Positions 25,660 through 36,910 of a DNA stretch of 64,000 nucleotides are shown here, piece by piece. Below the pieces are notes generated by a model that did no database searches, had not been told where the DNA came from, and saw only the letters and a list, made by a program, of their open reading frames with translations. The stretch lies in contig JAQFVV010006222.1 in assembly GCA_028023455.1 (NCBI GenBank), forward strand, positions 544,001 through 608,000. Direction: 5' to 3'. The stretch comes from Epiperipatus broadwayi (lineage: Eukaryota > Onychophora > Udeonychophora > Euonychophora > Peripatidae). Position numbers and translations under genes: made by a program. Positions within the stretch are counted from its first letter, which is position 1. Each line of letters opens with the position of its first letter.

Positions 25660-27064
25660 ATTGCTGTGAATTAGTAATCACGTGTTGAATTAATTTTATA
25701 AGATAATGAAAATATTTTCTAAAAAATATATATATGTGTTTTCAAAATATATGAAATTAGCGTCGTAAGTTAGAGTGGTGAGAAGCGAAGATGAAGGGAA
25801 TAAATTTTTTCACTTTAAAATACTTTATATATATGTTTGAACATCAAATGTGTACAAAGGATAGAAAGAGGGGGGATTTATTTTTTATTAAGAAAGTTTT
25901 GAAGCGCGTAGTAATGTATATAATCTAAGACAAGAAGTATTCAGACAAATTGTAATGAATAAAGAATTGATTATCTAGATGTAATTGTTGTAATGAAAAA
26001 TAAAGTAGTTAAGTTAAAAATAATAAAACAGTTTCAGTAAGGTTATAATTATAAATGTTAAATAATTAAAATAATCACAGAACTAAGTTAAGTGAAGAAA
26101 TATATATGTTGGACTCTAGAATAATTGCATATATAAGCGAAGTTGAAAAGATATATGTGTGAGTTAATAATGTATCCCAGTTAAGCTGAAAATAAAATAT
26201 TTTTAATGATAAATGATAAAAATGTTCGCGTATATAAGTTAAATTGAAGAAAATGTATGTATGATTCTAGAATAGTCGCGTATCTTAGTTAAGTTGAGGA
26301 AAATATATATGTCTGATTTTAAAAATAATCATGAGGATAACTTGATCAATAAATTACTAACATAGCCTGTACAATGAAGTATATCTGTTAAATGGAAGGA
26401 AATATATATGTATGATTTTAAAATAGTAAAGTGATCAATAATGTACAAACATAGTGTTTGTAACGAAAGAGGTTAGTACGTTAAAGAAAATATATGTGAG
26501 ATTTGTTTCAAACAGCCATAACCTTAAAGTGATTGAAAACTAAAAACGTAATATTAGAAAATAAAAGATTGGTGGGATTTTATGACCATGATAAGAAAGC
26601 GATAAGTAAAGTACCCAGGTATAACATAGAATATTAAGAAATGGAAAAATAAATGTGTGGGTGAATTGGCGATAGTCTTAACGAAATTGAATAATAAATG
26701 AATACACTTAACACTACCCTATAGCAGGAACTCGAATTCAGTTGAAATTATAGTTAAAGGTAATACATAAGAGCATTATTAATTGAAGTATAGTGAGTCA
26801 GACTTGGGTAAGTAGGGAAAATATAGGACAATCATCAAGGTGGGGCAGGCAGTCAGATGAATCTAGGGCAGGAAGACAAGATGGTGAACCAGAGTGCAGA
26901 TGTTTGGGTTGGCTAGTGGTCTAAATGCTAACTGACAAATAACAAATAAATTAAACAGCTAATCAAAGTAAAAAACAAAGAGTCAGTAGAAAAAAAGTTT
27001 TTTTATATAAATACATCCAGAAGTATTCAGTAAAATAATAATAATAACAAACACAAATCAAGGG
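25660..27064 (+). other. Long untranslated leader with degenerate tandem repeats
   Basis: About 1.4 kb lies between the primer site and gag. Between 26040 and 26530 a degenerate unit recurs several times with the order AAGTTGA(A/G)GAAAATATATGT, then GATTCTAGAATA, then TCGCGTAT or a variant. There is no open frame. It could hold packaging or translation signals, but that is inference. Confidence 0.5.
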
Positions 27065-28170
27065 TTGAATAAATTGATATCTATGCATACAAGGTCCCAA
27101 GCTAAAATGGATCTTCAAGAAAAGGAAGTAAGAGAAGTGGATGAAAATAAAAAGAGGGAAGTGAAAAATAAAATAAACTATAGAGATATAATGGATATGC
27201 TAATGCAGATGAGGGTTGAACAACAGCAATTCATGAAAGAATACATGGACAGAGAAGAGAGAAGGATGGAAGAATGGTGGATAAAGATAGAAATGGACAA
27301 CTAGAAAAGAATTGCTGAAGCCATAGAAGAGATTAGAAATGACTTCATCCAGCAATCAGAGGCAAAGGGCACAGGAAATATACATGACAGGGAAATTAAG
27401 TGGGATGAACAAAAGAGTATGGAGCCATGTGTGTATGATGAATTAGATAGGGCTGAGAGTATAGATAGAGAGTCAGCAGAGTTTGATCTGAGGGAAGACA
27501 TAAGGCGGCCAGAGAAGAGAATAAGAAAGTTAGATAATGAAGTGGAAGTGATAAGAGTAGAAAAGAATAGGATGCTGATGATCATGCAGTGGGATATAAG
27601 CCAGATAGTCAAGGCAGTAGAAAGGTTAGATGCAAAATTTGAAGAGAGGATAAGTAGATCAGCCAATAACAGCACCAATACTGAAGTAAAGGACATAGGA
27701 CCAAGAATCACTGGAGAATGTACAGATATGAGCAATGGGAATTGCATGGATTATCCCATCGGCTTCCACCAATTTCTAAAAATACAAGTTTTCACTGGAG
27801 ATCCTGGAGAAAGCCCTATGAAGCACTTGGGAAGCCTGGAACAGTATTTCAAGTTTAGTAGGATGAATGAGAAGGCCAAGTTAGCAGTCGCCTGCAGTCA
27901 CTTGCAGGGTGAATCTCAAGTCTAGTGGAACTCACTGTTCCAGAAACCCACCACATTTGCAGGATATCACAAAGCATTGAGGACCAGTTATTGGAGTGAG
28001 GAACTCCAAGAAGACATGCTGCATTAGATAGCGCAGAAGAAATGGAGACTGGAGGAATCACTAACGACATTCTTTCATCGTCAGGTGGCACAGTTGAGGA
28101 CAGTGAGGCCACCATGCCCACTCTCTGAGCAGCAGATTATGAGGATAGTTAGACATTGGTTTACCTGGAG
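27065..28170 (+). pseudogene. Gag polyprotein remnant of LTR element 1
   Basis: This is the structural capsid protein of a Gypsy-type element. The frame starting at 27065 gives a charged coiled coil with MLMQMRVEQQQFMKEYMDRE, passes an in-frame TAG (27302-27304), and continues in the same frame through a second coiled segment to the capsid-type motif FTGDPGESPMKHLGSLEQYF (27790-27849) and CSHLQGESQV. A second TAG (27923-27925) sits where a Trp is normal in the Gag VWW-like motif, and the frame then runs on with WNSLFQKPTTFAGYH. Two nonsense changes and a later stop rule out a normal product. No zinc knuckle was found downstream, because the core is cut near 28150. Confidence 0.75.
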
Positions 28171-28172
28171 AT

Positions 28173-28515
28173 GTGGTGAAAAGGCTGGTATGTAAAGAGT
28201 CGGTGGAACAGATGGCGGAAATGTTGACTGCCTTGGACCACAGTAGAGACCAAATAGAGCTTCAGGAAGCAAAAGGTGGTGGAAAATCAAGTCAGCTAGG
28301 TGATGAGGTCATGGTGAGGGTGCACCCTGAACGTCCACCAGCACAAAATATATTTTAAGAAGTTCCAACCCATTTATGAAGGACCATACACAATCCAAAA
28401 GCTGTATGGGAATAATGCCTTCATCATAGCCCAGGGAAAAGAGGAAAAGAGAGTATACAATGCTCGATCACTAAGGCTATTCAATAGAGAAAGACAACCA
28501 CCAGATAAAACCTAA
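28173..28515 (+). pseudogene. Integrase C-terminal (GPY/F) remnant of LTR element 1
   Basis: One frame reads QLGDEVMVRVHPERPP (up to about 28350). After a frameshift at the TATTTTAAG run, the next gives FQPIYEGPYTIQKLYGNNAF and then VYNARSLRLF, ending in a stop at 28513-28515. This is the GPY/F module found at the C-terminus of Gypsy and retroviral-type integrases. Its direct apposition to Gag within a few bases of 28150 shows that the intervening protease, reverse transcriptase, RNase H and integrase core (normally about 3 kb) were deleted. Confidence 0.75.
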
Positions 28516-29384
28516 GTGCAATCACCAATGAAAGATGGATTCTTGGGAACAAGATTGGAAATGGAATTGGATCATGAGTAATGGAAAATGGACTTATGAT
28601 ATTAGGAAATATTGATCATGATGATATAAAGGAATGATGAGCCAATAAATGGCCAAACAGTATAAAGGACTTTATCCAAACTAAAAAAAACATTTGATAG
28701 ATAATAGTGTGAGATTGTAGATAGAGGCTGAAGGTGTATTTGTAGGTGGATCTTAGCAGTATATGGTGAGCCTTCTCTTATGCTTTCATATGTGAGTTCT
28801 GCAGTCACCAGATCTTATTAGATAAAGAAGACAGGGACAGAGATTCCCTTCTCATAATGACTCATTGGATTAAGATTTCCAGTTAGATATTTGACAAATA
28901 TCATGAGTAAATGGATTAGAATCCAATGTATGGGGAAAGAACCCCTTTATAAAAATACGAGCTATCAGTAAAATATTCTGAGCTCATGGATGAGCTGGAT
29001 GAAAAGATGCCAGCCTCCCAACTCACCTCGATATAGTGACCAGAGTTGTCACTTAGAGGGTTATCATTTGTAAAATGTGAGATATGAACAGGTTTAATTG
29101 AGTCACAGAGATATCCTGTGGACTCAAACCTGTATATACAAATAGGAGGCAGAAATAAAACTCATGTAATGTTTGTAGCGAGATTAAATTAGTTTAGTAA
29201 TACTGGTTGGGTCTTCAGAGTAGAAATGTAATTTGCCTGGTCGCCTCTCTAAGAATAATCTCACCACTAAATCATATTAGGAGTGCATGATATAAAAGGG
29301 TTTGAACAGTAGTTAGGAGCATCTAGCTTTCAAAGCATTAAATTAAAATTTTTGTTAAGAAAAAATTTTAAAGGAGGAAAACAG
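28516..29384 (+). other. 3' untranslated core and polypurine tract of element 1
   Basis: The stretch has no coding frame. It ends in AAGGAGGAAAACAG (29371-29384) directly before the 3' LTR, the expected position for the plus-strand primer. Confidence 0.75.
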
Positions 29385-31067
29385 TGTAATATGATGATTG
29401 CACATACTGCAGTCACACATATAGATATTTAACATTTAAAGAATATTAAATATTGCGTTTGGATACTAAAAAGTGAGTTTAAAAAATTATAAACAAAGAA
29501 ATGTTTTAATTAAGAAAAGAGAGGGAATTAGAATCGAAAAGATTCTTATCTTTTACCCTCCAAAGTTAAGATTTTGTGAAATGAAAAATAAGTTAGAAAT
29601 ATTGAAATTGTACATTAGAAAATTAATAGTAATAAAGAAATCTAAATGAAAGACAAATTGAAATATGATGTATAAGAAAAGTAAAGTTTGAAAAGTTTAA
29701 ATAGGAATAAAATAGAAATTTAAAACATGACCGAAAGATAAGGATCTGGGTCATAAAAGTACACATTTGACGATAAAATGAAATGCATGTATGAAGTATG
29801 ATAAAGACAGCAATAATTTATGCTTGTCAGTAATGTCAAAAAAATAAAAAAACATTTTATTAAAAATCTGTTTAATTAATATAAATAAATAAATAAATGC
29901 AATAGTGCTACAAAATTATGTAAAAACAAATCTATATAAATGGCCGAAGGCACATTAAGAAAAGAAAGGTGGGAATAAAAGCGAAAACAAAAGATTGAAA
30001 AGACAAAGGACTGTGGAATTTTTTAATTAAAAAAATTTCAGTTTGTTGATTAGAGTTGGAGACTTCTTGTCGAGAGGTTGGTGAAAACACTGCTCTGATA
30101 ATAAGCAGCCATAGTTAACAAGATATGATCTCATGTCGGTGCCTCATCAAGAATGGCTGGCTAAAAGCCGTCGTGATTGCTTGCCGATCCAGACTCACTG
30201 TGCTCTAATGGTTCCCATCTAGATGTAACAACTGTCAACGTAGCGCCTGCTGGAGAGTTTGTTTTGCCTGGTTTTTGATGCCCCTAAATGCAGAGGAGTT
30301 CCCACAACCAAAATCTAACTTAAGAGTGACCATTCCCTGCTAAAGAAGTGGAGAAATTCCACGTGGTGGTCAGCAAGACTTCAAATTAATTCAGAGACTT
30401 AAAAACCTAGGTAAATATGTATACGACATTTGATATTTCCATGTGCACATACCTTTAATTTAGACAATGGCCAAATTCTCACTTTGAATGATACAGACAT
30501 TCTTTAACTTTTTTATATATATCTGGAATGACGATTTATAAATGTACAATCATTTATAGGATCTTTTTATTTTGTTTACTCGTAGCATTATAGCATATAA
30601 TCTGTTTTTTTATTGAGTGTTAATGATTTAAAGTATTTCTTTTATTGTTAATTTATTCTATTAAATATATTTGTTATTGATTTCAATCTGTTTCGTCTCG
30701 TTCTTCGCCACTCCAAAAATAATATAATCTTAGGGTTTGGGAAAATAATTATTTCTCATTATGAGTACTGAATTAACACATGAAGCTAGTGGTGCAGTAT
30801 TTTGATCCCATTAAAATTTATAAATATCCAAGCGCTGTAACTCTGTTAAATCTTACAGCAGTCAAGAGACATTTGATCTGGGAAAATAACCTGGGGCTAT
30901 ACCCGTATAGTTACAGGTTCGGTCAACTATGGATATAGACTCGTTTATGTCCATATGTTCTCTCTGCTTGCAGTAGTGGAAAGTGGACAATCTTGAATTT
31001 TAAAAATTCCCCATTATATATAAATAAAAGGGAAGTTTAAGCTATCGATCGCCGGGTTTCCATTACA
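29385..31067 (+). repeat. 3' LTR of element 1
   Basis: It starts TGTAATATGATG and ends TTTCCATTACA, so the terminal TGTAAT/ATTACA inverted pair is intact in this copy. It is collinear with 23950-25632, with scattered substitutions and small indels. Confidence 0.93.
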
Positions 31068-31069
31068 AT

Positions 31070-32470
31070 ACATATATATAATTATAAATAATTTTCAGTA
31101 TAATTTCATAATAATTACCATAACTAATAAATGAAAATATATACTTAATGCAACATTTAAATCTGATGTAATTAGGATATTTATTTTTTAATATTAAATA
31201 AAATACTAAAAGACATGCTCTCATTTCTTCTTCAATTGATTTTAATCTTTTTTGTTATTTTGAATACTTGTTAACTAGAAAATTATAACAATATGAGCAA
31301 AATTGTAATATGAAAAAATTTCTTTTACATCAGTTAACAATTTACCAATTTTCAACATCATTACATTTTGTGGTGCCTCTAAAGTGCCTCTGTGATGTGC
31401 TAAGGTGCACTGGAACTCTGGTTGAAAAGTACTGCTTTAATCAATCAAAAGTATATGGTATTCACAAGTTAATAATAACAATGCAATTGTTGTTTGTAAA
31501 AATCTCTATATATTTTAAATGGAATAGCTTGCTAATGAGATAAAGATCAACTTTAAATAATAAATATCAAAAAATAAAAATAAAAGAATTGTCAAATCAA
31601 TTGAGATTGCAATAATGGGGTCTACTAGTGCTTGAACATTACTTAAATTCACAAATAACTTACCACACAAATGAATAAACACACATACACTAAAATATGT
31701 ATCCCACACCATGTAAATTACTAAATACTTCTTTTTACTCAATTTTTAAATTTAAAGTGGATAAACTAAGATTCTTTCTCTATCTTGCTATTCAATCAAA
31801 ACCATCTTAGATCTTTCGTTTTTATTTTATATTTCCTTTTAACTTTCTGAGATTTTTTTCTATAAATGTCTCACAATGAGCAGTTTCGAAACATATGCAT
31901 ATCTCAACATTGACTATTTAATTTCTGAACTTTAGCTCTTTTACTTACTTTAAATAGAATCACATTTTATTATATTGTTGTTTGTCTTATTTCATTGTGT
32001 TGTACAATGTTTTTATATATGTGTTTTTTATTTAATCTTTATATAGAAATTATCTGTATAGTGTTTTGAAAATATTTGCTTGGGTATATTCCCAGATTAT
32101 TACTACAGCACACTAATTATTTCAGTGATTACAACAATATATAGAAATAAAAAAAAAACATAGACTTCCCAATTAAATAAGTAACATGTCTAAATACACT
32201 AAAACACAGACAATGGTAAAGCTAAGTACAGATTGTAATATTAATTGGCTGAGCACTTTCAATAAGTGTTGTCTTCTCATAATCCACTAACTATGATTAT
32301 GAAAAGACAAAACTTATCAAAACAGCTCAAACAATTAATATTACAATTTGTCCTTAGCTTCAGCATTGCCTGCACTTTAGCACATTCAGATAATAATATA
32401 TGTAATATTATAGCATTCATAATTATTTTCATAATTAAAACAAGGCAGTAGAATTTATACAACATATATT
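31070..32470. other. AT-rich DNA; possible hAT terminus on the minus strand
   Basis: Read on the minus strand from 31436 down to about 31365, the sequence begins CAGTACTTTTCAACCAGAGT and continues CACCTTAGCACATCACAGAG, in the style of hAT (Charlie-type) ends such as CAGTGTTTCTCAACC. No opposite end or target duplication was found. The rest shows nothing recognisable. Confidence 0.35.
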
Positions 32471-32473
32471 TTT

Positions 32474-32740
32474 GTTTACAGAGAGGCTAACTCTCAATAC
32501 AGTATCACCATCAGTGCAAGCCAGAGTAATCAATGGATACAAAAAGGTTTGTGCATAAAATTCCTATCTAATGCCTACTCATCCAATATCCCCAGACTAG
32601 TTTCAAACTTGTGCCTTTCATCAGTGAGGAGCCTTGGATTTGAGAGTAATGCACTTATGCACAAACTTTTCTTGCACCCATTGGTTACTGTGGCTTGCAC
32701 TGGTGGCACTATTGTATGGAGAGTTAGCTCTGTGTAAACA
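32474..32740. mobile_element. Foldback/MITE-like element (267 bp)
   Basis: The arms 32474-32558 and 32655-32740 are inverted copies, about 85% identical over at least 73 bp. They run GTTTACA, GCTAACTCTC, CAGTGCAAGCCA, CAATGG, TTTGTGCATAA outside to inside, around a 96-bp centre. No target duplication is evident. The centre has no coding frame. Confidence 0.7.
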
Positions 32741-34254
32741 ACTCCTGTAAGCATAAGAAATGATGATCATGTGATGTTTCATGATATATTTTTGTTATTG
32801 TAATAATTGATCAATCTTTCTTGTTTTGAATTTGTTTTCATTAAAATTATAATGTCAAATTAAATAAAATAAAATAAAACAGTTAACACAAATCTATAAA
32901 AGCTTAAATACGCACTTTTTATAATCTGTGATTAGACAGATTAAACTAATTTAATATAATTACTATGCTTTAATAAATGTATTAGTAACGTAGTGAAGAT
33001 TGTAAGTGTAGACCCATGTAAACAAAGAAAATATTTTTAAAGTACTTTTTAAAATTTATATACTATATAATATTTATTCTTATCTTTATTTTTTTCTGTA
33101 TTTAAAGTATTGAAATTTCACACTCATCTATATGTTTTTTTTACAACCAGTCATTTGCATTTTTTGTTTTCCAAAATAAATTATAACCTAAATATAGACT
33201 ATGCTTCAATATTAATTATTTTTAACTTATAGTAATGCATATATTTGTTTTCCTACTGACTTAATTGAAATATATCTATTCCATCACAATAATGCATTTT
33301 CAGATCCCCCCCCCCCCTGCTGACAGTTATCTATCTCATAAATCTTTTATTTTTTAATAATAAATGTTTCCAATTTTTTGTTATTCTTCAGCTATATGTA
33401 TCTCATAAATCTTTTATTTTTTAATAATAAATGTTTCCAATTTTTTGTTATTCTTCAGCTATATGTATTTTATTTATGGTATATGCATGTGTGTAATAAT
33501 TACAATATAAAGAAATTGAGATATTACATATACATGACAAATAAGTAATAAGCTGAGACATAAAAATGAAAAAAAAAAAAAAACTACAATTAACAGATTA
33601 TTAAGGATAATAAATAGATTAAACACAAACTTTAATAAGATAAAAAACATTCAATGTATTATATATTTTATATTGTCAGTAACATGTTTATCAATAATAA
33701 AAAAAAGAAAAAGTATTGAAAATGTACAGCCATATAAAAAAAAAATTTGTAATGCAAAAAAAAGATTCAATAATTTGAAATGGAGTTATATAAGAAAATA
33801 AAGTTAAAAAAAAAAAAAGAATAAAAAACAATAAAGTAGATGAAAAATGAAAAAAAAAAGAGTCTACAAAATAATATTTTCCATGAGATGAGGTTTGGGA
33901 GTGGCTTTCTTTATTATTAAACTTAAATAAACCATCTTCTAAATCCTATGTAAAACTGAATAGTTATGATAGGAAAGTATTCAAAAAATAGAAATCACTA
34001 CCTATTTTAATAAAAGATGTAATAACAACAATAAATTAATTGAGTTTATTACACATCTTTGCTTTCAAATTGATATTTTAAAACTGTACTTTCTTTATCT
34101 ATATATATATTGATTTTTTCCCCTTTGTTTGTATTTATAATTCAAATTTGCACACACTATGATTGTGCTGAACTATATTAAAAGTATGCTCAGCTTTAGA
34201 TTATAAAAAATAAAGAAATCACTTTGTTATGCAGATGAACAAATGTATTATAAT

Positions 34255-34256
<2 letters not shown>
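32741..34256. other. AT-rich DNA with a 67-bp tandem duplication
   Basis: A 67-bp unit starting CTCATAAATCTTTTATTTTT is repeated at 33335 and 33402. A poly-C run lies at 33307-33317. Homopurine-rich A tracts fill 33550-33860. Nothing coding was seen. Confidence 0.55.

Positions 34257-34292
<36 letters not shown>
34257..34292. repeat. (AT)n microsatellite
   Basis: About 17 AT repeats directly abut the left end of LTR element 2. Confidence 0.95.
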
Positions 34293-34295
<3 letters not shown>

Positions 34296-35799
34296 ACCTA
34301 TATTGATATAGGCACATATAATTTTATCTAAAATTATATTATTAAAATAATCTTTCATTAAAGAAAAACATACCAATCTCTTTTCATTCAAGAAAAAATA
34401 ATGTTAAAACTAATATATGTGCGTATATATGTGCGAGTGTCAACAATAGAATAAATGTTATTATAAATAAATGAAAGTTAAAGGAGATTATCATTAAAAA
34501 ACACGGCAATGCTTATTAATTAATATCAAACAACATTTTTGCATGGCTATTACTAATTAAGCAATCTTTCAAAACACATTTATCAAATGATTATCACTGG
34601 AATTTGACAACAGATCTTTGCAGGAGATATTACGAAGACAACACGTCGCAGATATAAATAGACTTTTTTTATCGAACAGTTCAGTTCACAAATGAGTTGA
34701 GTGAGTGCAGTTCACAAATTAATTGAATCAGTTGAATTAATTATACCCAGAAACAAAATGCAGTGCTGAGAAGATTTTGGGAATTCACGCCTCTCCACAG
34801 CCTAAAAAGTCCAATGAAAACAGCAAGATCTGCCCATGAAATAATGTCAATGTAACAACTTAGAAAATCTCCGTCAGTATCTAATTGTCTCCAATAGTAA
34901 TAATCGTGAATAATAAGGAAACTCATCAAGGAAACATCCCAGCCAGCTCGAAGCATTCATACTGGAACCATTCATACTGGAAGAAACAACAAACAAGAAG
35001 AAAACAAAGTGTTAAATCTATGTTCAAAATCCTAGGTAAAACATTTGCTTATTTTCGTTTATACTGTAATAGCCATTGCATTTCATTAATTCGTGCGAAT
35101 CCTCCAAGAGTCTAATTATATGAACTCGATATCATACATAAATGAACTATTGATATGTGTGTTTAAATTTCAAATGCTATGTAATACTTTATTATTATTA
35201 TGTGTGTGCATGAGTTAATATGTGCGTGATCCTTATATCAATATTATTAGTCAAAGTAGATAAATTCCCAGTGTTCTGTTAAGAAAATATTCAAGAATAT
35301 TTAAACTATTTAAATGTTAATTTAAAATATGCATGTGTTTTATTAGAAGTATAAAATGTTTAAATTTAGTAAATAAATGTTAGTTAATAAATTATCTGTA
35401 AAATTAAACTTTATTTGTCGGTCAATTCTTTTTATCAATTCTTTTAACAAATTCTTTTATCAATTCTTTTAATCACTAATTAAGTATAATCTATTAGTGA
35501 TTGCAAATAGCTGAGCTAGTCGTGGATTTAGGCGTTGAGTTAGTGGCCACTGTTCAAAGTGCATTGTCTATTCTTTTAGTATTCTTTTAGAATAAACAGC
35601 TGGCACCCATGGTTATACACAAACAAAAAAGTGCTTTGGATGTGGTGTTCAACTCAACAGCTGAGAAGAAGCTATGTCCTGGAAATGTAATGTTAGTTAT
35701 ATACTTTATAGCTGTCATTTGGGCATACATACTCTCTGAGTATGTTCTTCTCTGCCTAAGAGACCGGTGTTTCGAATACACATATTCAAAATTGGTTCA
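34293..35799 (+). repeat. 5' LTR of element 2
   Basis: It begins TGTACC directly at the (AT)n run, whereas the right LTR begins TGTAATGTACC, so the left tip has lost about five bases. It ends GGTTCA. It contains a TATA-like box and, near 35372 and 35387, AATAAATG/AATAAATT polyadenylation-like words. Confidence 0.9.
34651..34661 (+). promoter_or_regulatory. Candidate LTR core promoter (TATA box)
   Basis: GATATAAATAG is followed about 25 bp later by TTCAGTTCAC, close to an initiator TCAGT. The same arrangement recurs in the 3' LTR at about 41674. The GTTCACAAAT word is duplicated just downstream. Confidence 0.4.
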
Positions 35800-35801
35800 A
35801 A

Positions 35802-35823
35802 TGGCTATACCCAACTGTGGGGC
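35802..35823 (+). promoter_or_regulatory. Primer-binding-like site, element 2
   Basis: TGGCTATACCCAACTGTGGG starts 2 bp after the LTR. It resembles the known tRNA-Lys site TGGCGCCCAACGTGGGGC but is longer in two places, so the primer tRNA is unresolved. Confidence 0.5.
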
Positions 35824-36151
35824 TGAACCTAAAAAACAATAGTAATGAAATACTTTGTTTCTTGTTTGAAAATTTTGGTTTTATACAAAAGTTAAATTAC
35901 GTTTGTGAAAGTGTTTTAATTTTTTTTAAAAAAAAAAAAGAATTGACCGATTTTTTTTTCTTTAAATGAAAAGAGATTTTGACATGTATGCTATCAAATC
36001 AGAGACAGTTGATATTTGGGCAGAGTTAAAGCATTAAGATCGGGTAGAGAAAAGGACTAAAAGGGTGGAGTTAGCGTGAGTTTCCGTCTTAGTAAGAAAA
36101 AATAAATAAATAAGTCGTATTTGAATTTAGTTTAACATAAGCGCTAGTACT

Positions 36152-36910
36152 TTGAAATTGAAATTTTTGAAAATGGATCTGAAAGAAAGCCCAATATATT
36201 TTAAAAATCCCCAGTTAGTAGAAAAGGAGAAAGAAGAAGTATCTGAGATGCGAATGATGATGAAAATGATGATGAATATGATGGAAGAAATGCATCAAGA
36301 AATTAAACAAAGTCAACAAGAATTGTGTCAGAAATTTGAGCAAAGCCAACAAGAGCTCAAAGAAGAACTCAAAGCAGAATTGAAGGCAGAAATTAGTCAG
36401 GTTAAAACAGAAATTAAAGAACTCAGAGCAGAAGTAAGAAAAATAAGATGTGAGATAACGGTAAAGGTAGAGAAGAACCAAGAAGTTATAGAGTTAGATT
36501 TAATTAAAGAAAGTCAGGAAGTTAAAAAGGAAGTTGAGGTGATAAAAGACATAAAAATTGAATTAGAATCAGATAGCGTTGTGATAAATAAAGTAGACAA
36601 ACATAAGTTCAAGGTAGTAGATAGTGTAGAAAAGTTTTTACAAAAATTTAAAAAGGTTAAAATAAACGTTCACATTCGCTGTAGAAGTAGATTTAAAACA
36701 AAAAGAAAGCGTAGAAAAAAATATTCCCAGATTGAAGTAATTCGGAGTTCGTCTAGGTATAAAGATTTTCTGAGTTACGAAGTCGAAAACAGAATGGAAA
36801 GAGAAAGAGATAAAGCAATAAAATATAAAAGTGGAACCAATAAGAGAGGAAAGTTAGTTTATATTATAGAATTTGTAGAAAGAAAAAAGGAGCCGCTGGA
36901 CATAGTGTAA
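36152..36910 (+). CDS. Coiled-coil basic protein of LTR element 2 (252 aa)
   Basis: This frame is intact from an ATG to a TAA. Residues ~20-115 are a long charged coiled coil with heptad-like Met/Glu/Gln/Lys runs (MMMKMMMNMMEEMHQEI, QSQQELKEELKAELKAEI). Residues ~120-150 are acidic. Residues ~165-190 are strongly basic (RCRSRFKTKRKRRKKY), suiting nucleic-acid binding or nuclear import. The end reads YEVENRMERERDKA ... KRGKLVYIIEFVERKKE, faintly like a chromodomain as carried at the integrase end of chromoviruses. The position, about 350 bp after the LTR, is that of gag. My reading is a shortened Gag-type protein, perhaps fused by deletion to a C-terminal pol remnant. The first Met may instead be the internal one at residue 8 (MDLKESP). 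No zinc knuckle or capsid motif is visible, so a structural role is inference. The minus-strand frame opposite it is a shadow. Confidence 0.6.
   Translation: MKLKFLKMDLKESPIYFKNPQLVEKEKEEVSEMRMMMKMMMNMMEEMHQEIKQSQQELCQKFEQSQQELKEELKAELKAEISQVKTEIKELRAEVRKIRCEITVKVEKNQEVIELDLIKESQEVKKEVEVIKDIKIELESDSVVINKVDKHKFKVVDSVEKFLQKFKKVKINVHIRCRSRFKTKRKRRKKYSQIEVIRSSSRYKDFLSYEVENRMERERDKAIKYKSGTNKRGKLVYIIEFVERKKEPLDIV

Larger units (their letters stand above)
23945..31067 (+). mobile_element. LTR retrotransposon 1 (Gypsy-type, internally deleted)
   Basis: Two direct repeats of about 1683 bp (23950-25632 and 29385-31067) enclose a 3.75-kb core. A tRNA primer-binding-like site follows the left LTR and a purine tract AAGGAGGAAAACAG precedes the right one, so the element reads left to right. 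The core holds a long leader, a broken Gag and the C-terminal end of integrase, with protease, reverse transcriptase, RNase H and most of integrase missing. The LTRs differ at scattered positions (a few percent by eye), so insertion is not very recent. The left end abuts a (TA)n run and the right flank starts ATACATATATATA; a target duplication cannot be separated from this simple repeat. Confidence 0.9.

Noticed and set aside
35609-35842. 77-residue frame in the 5' LTR of element 2, present also in the 3' LTR
   Set aside because: It is duplicated only because the LTR is duplicated; it runs past the LTR end and has no family features.
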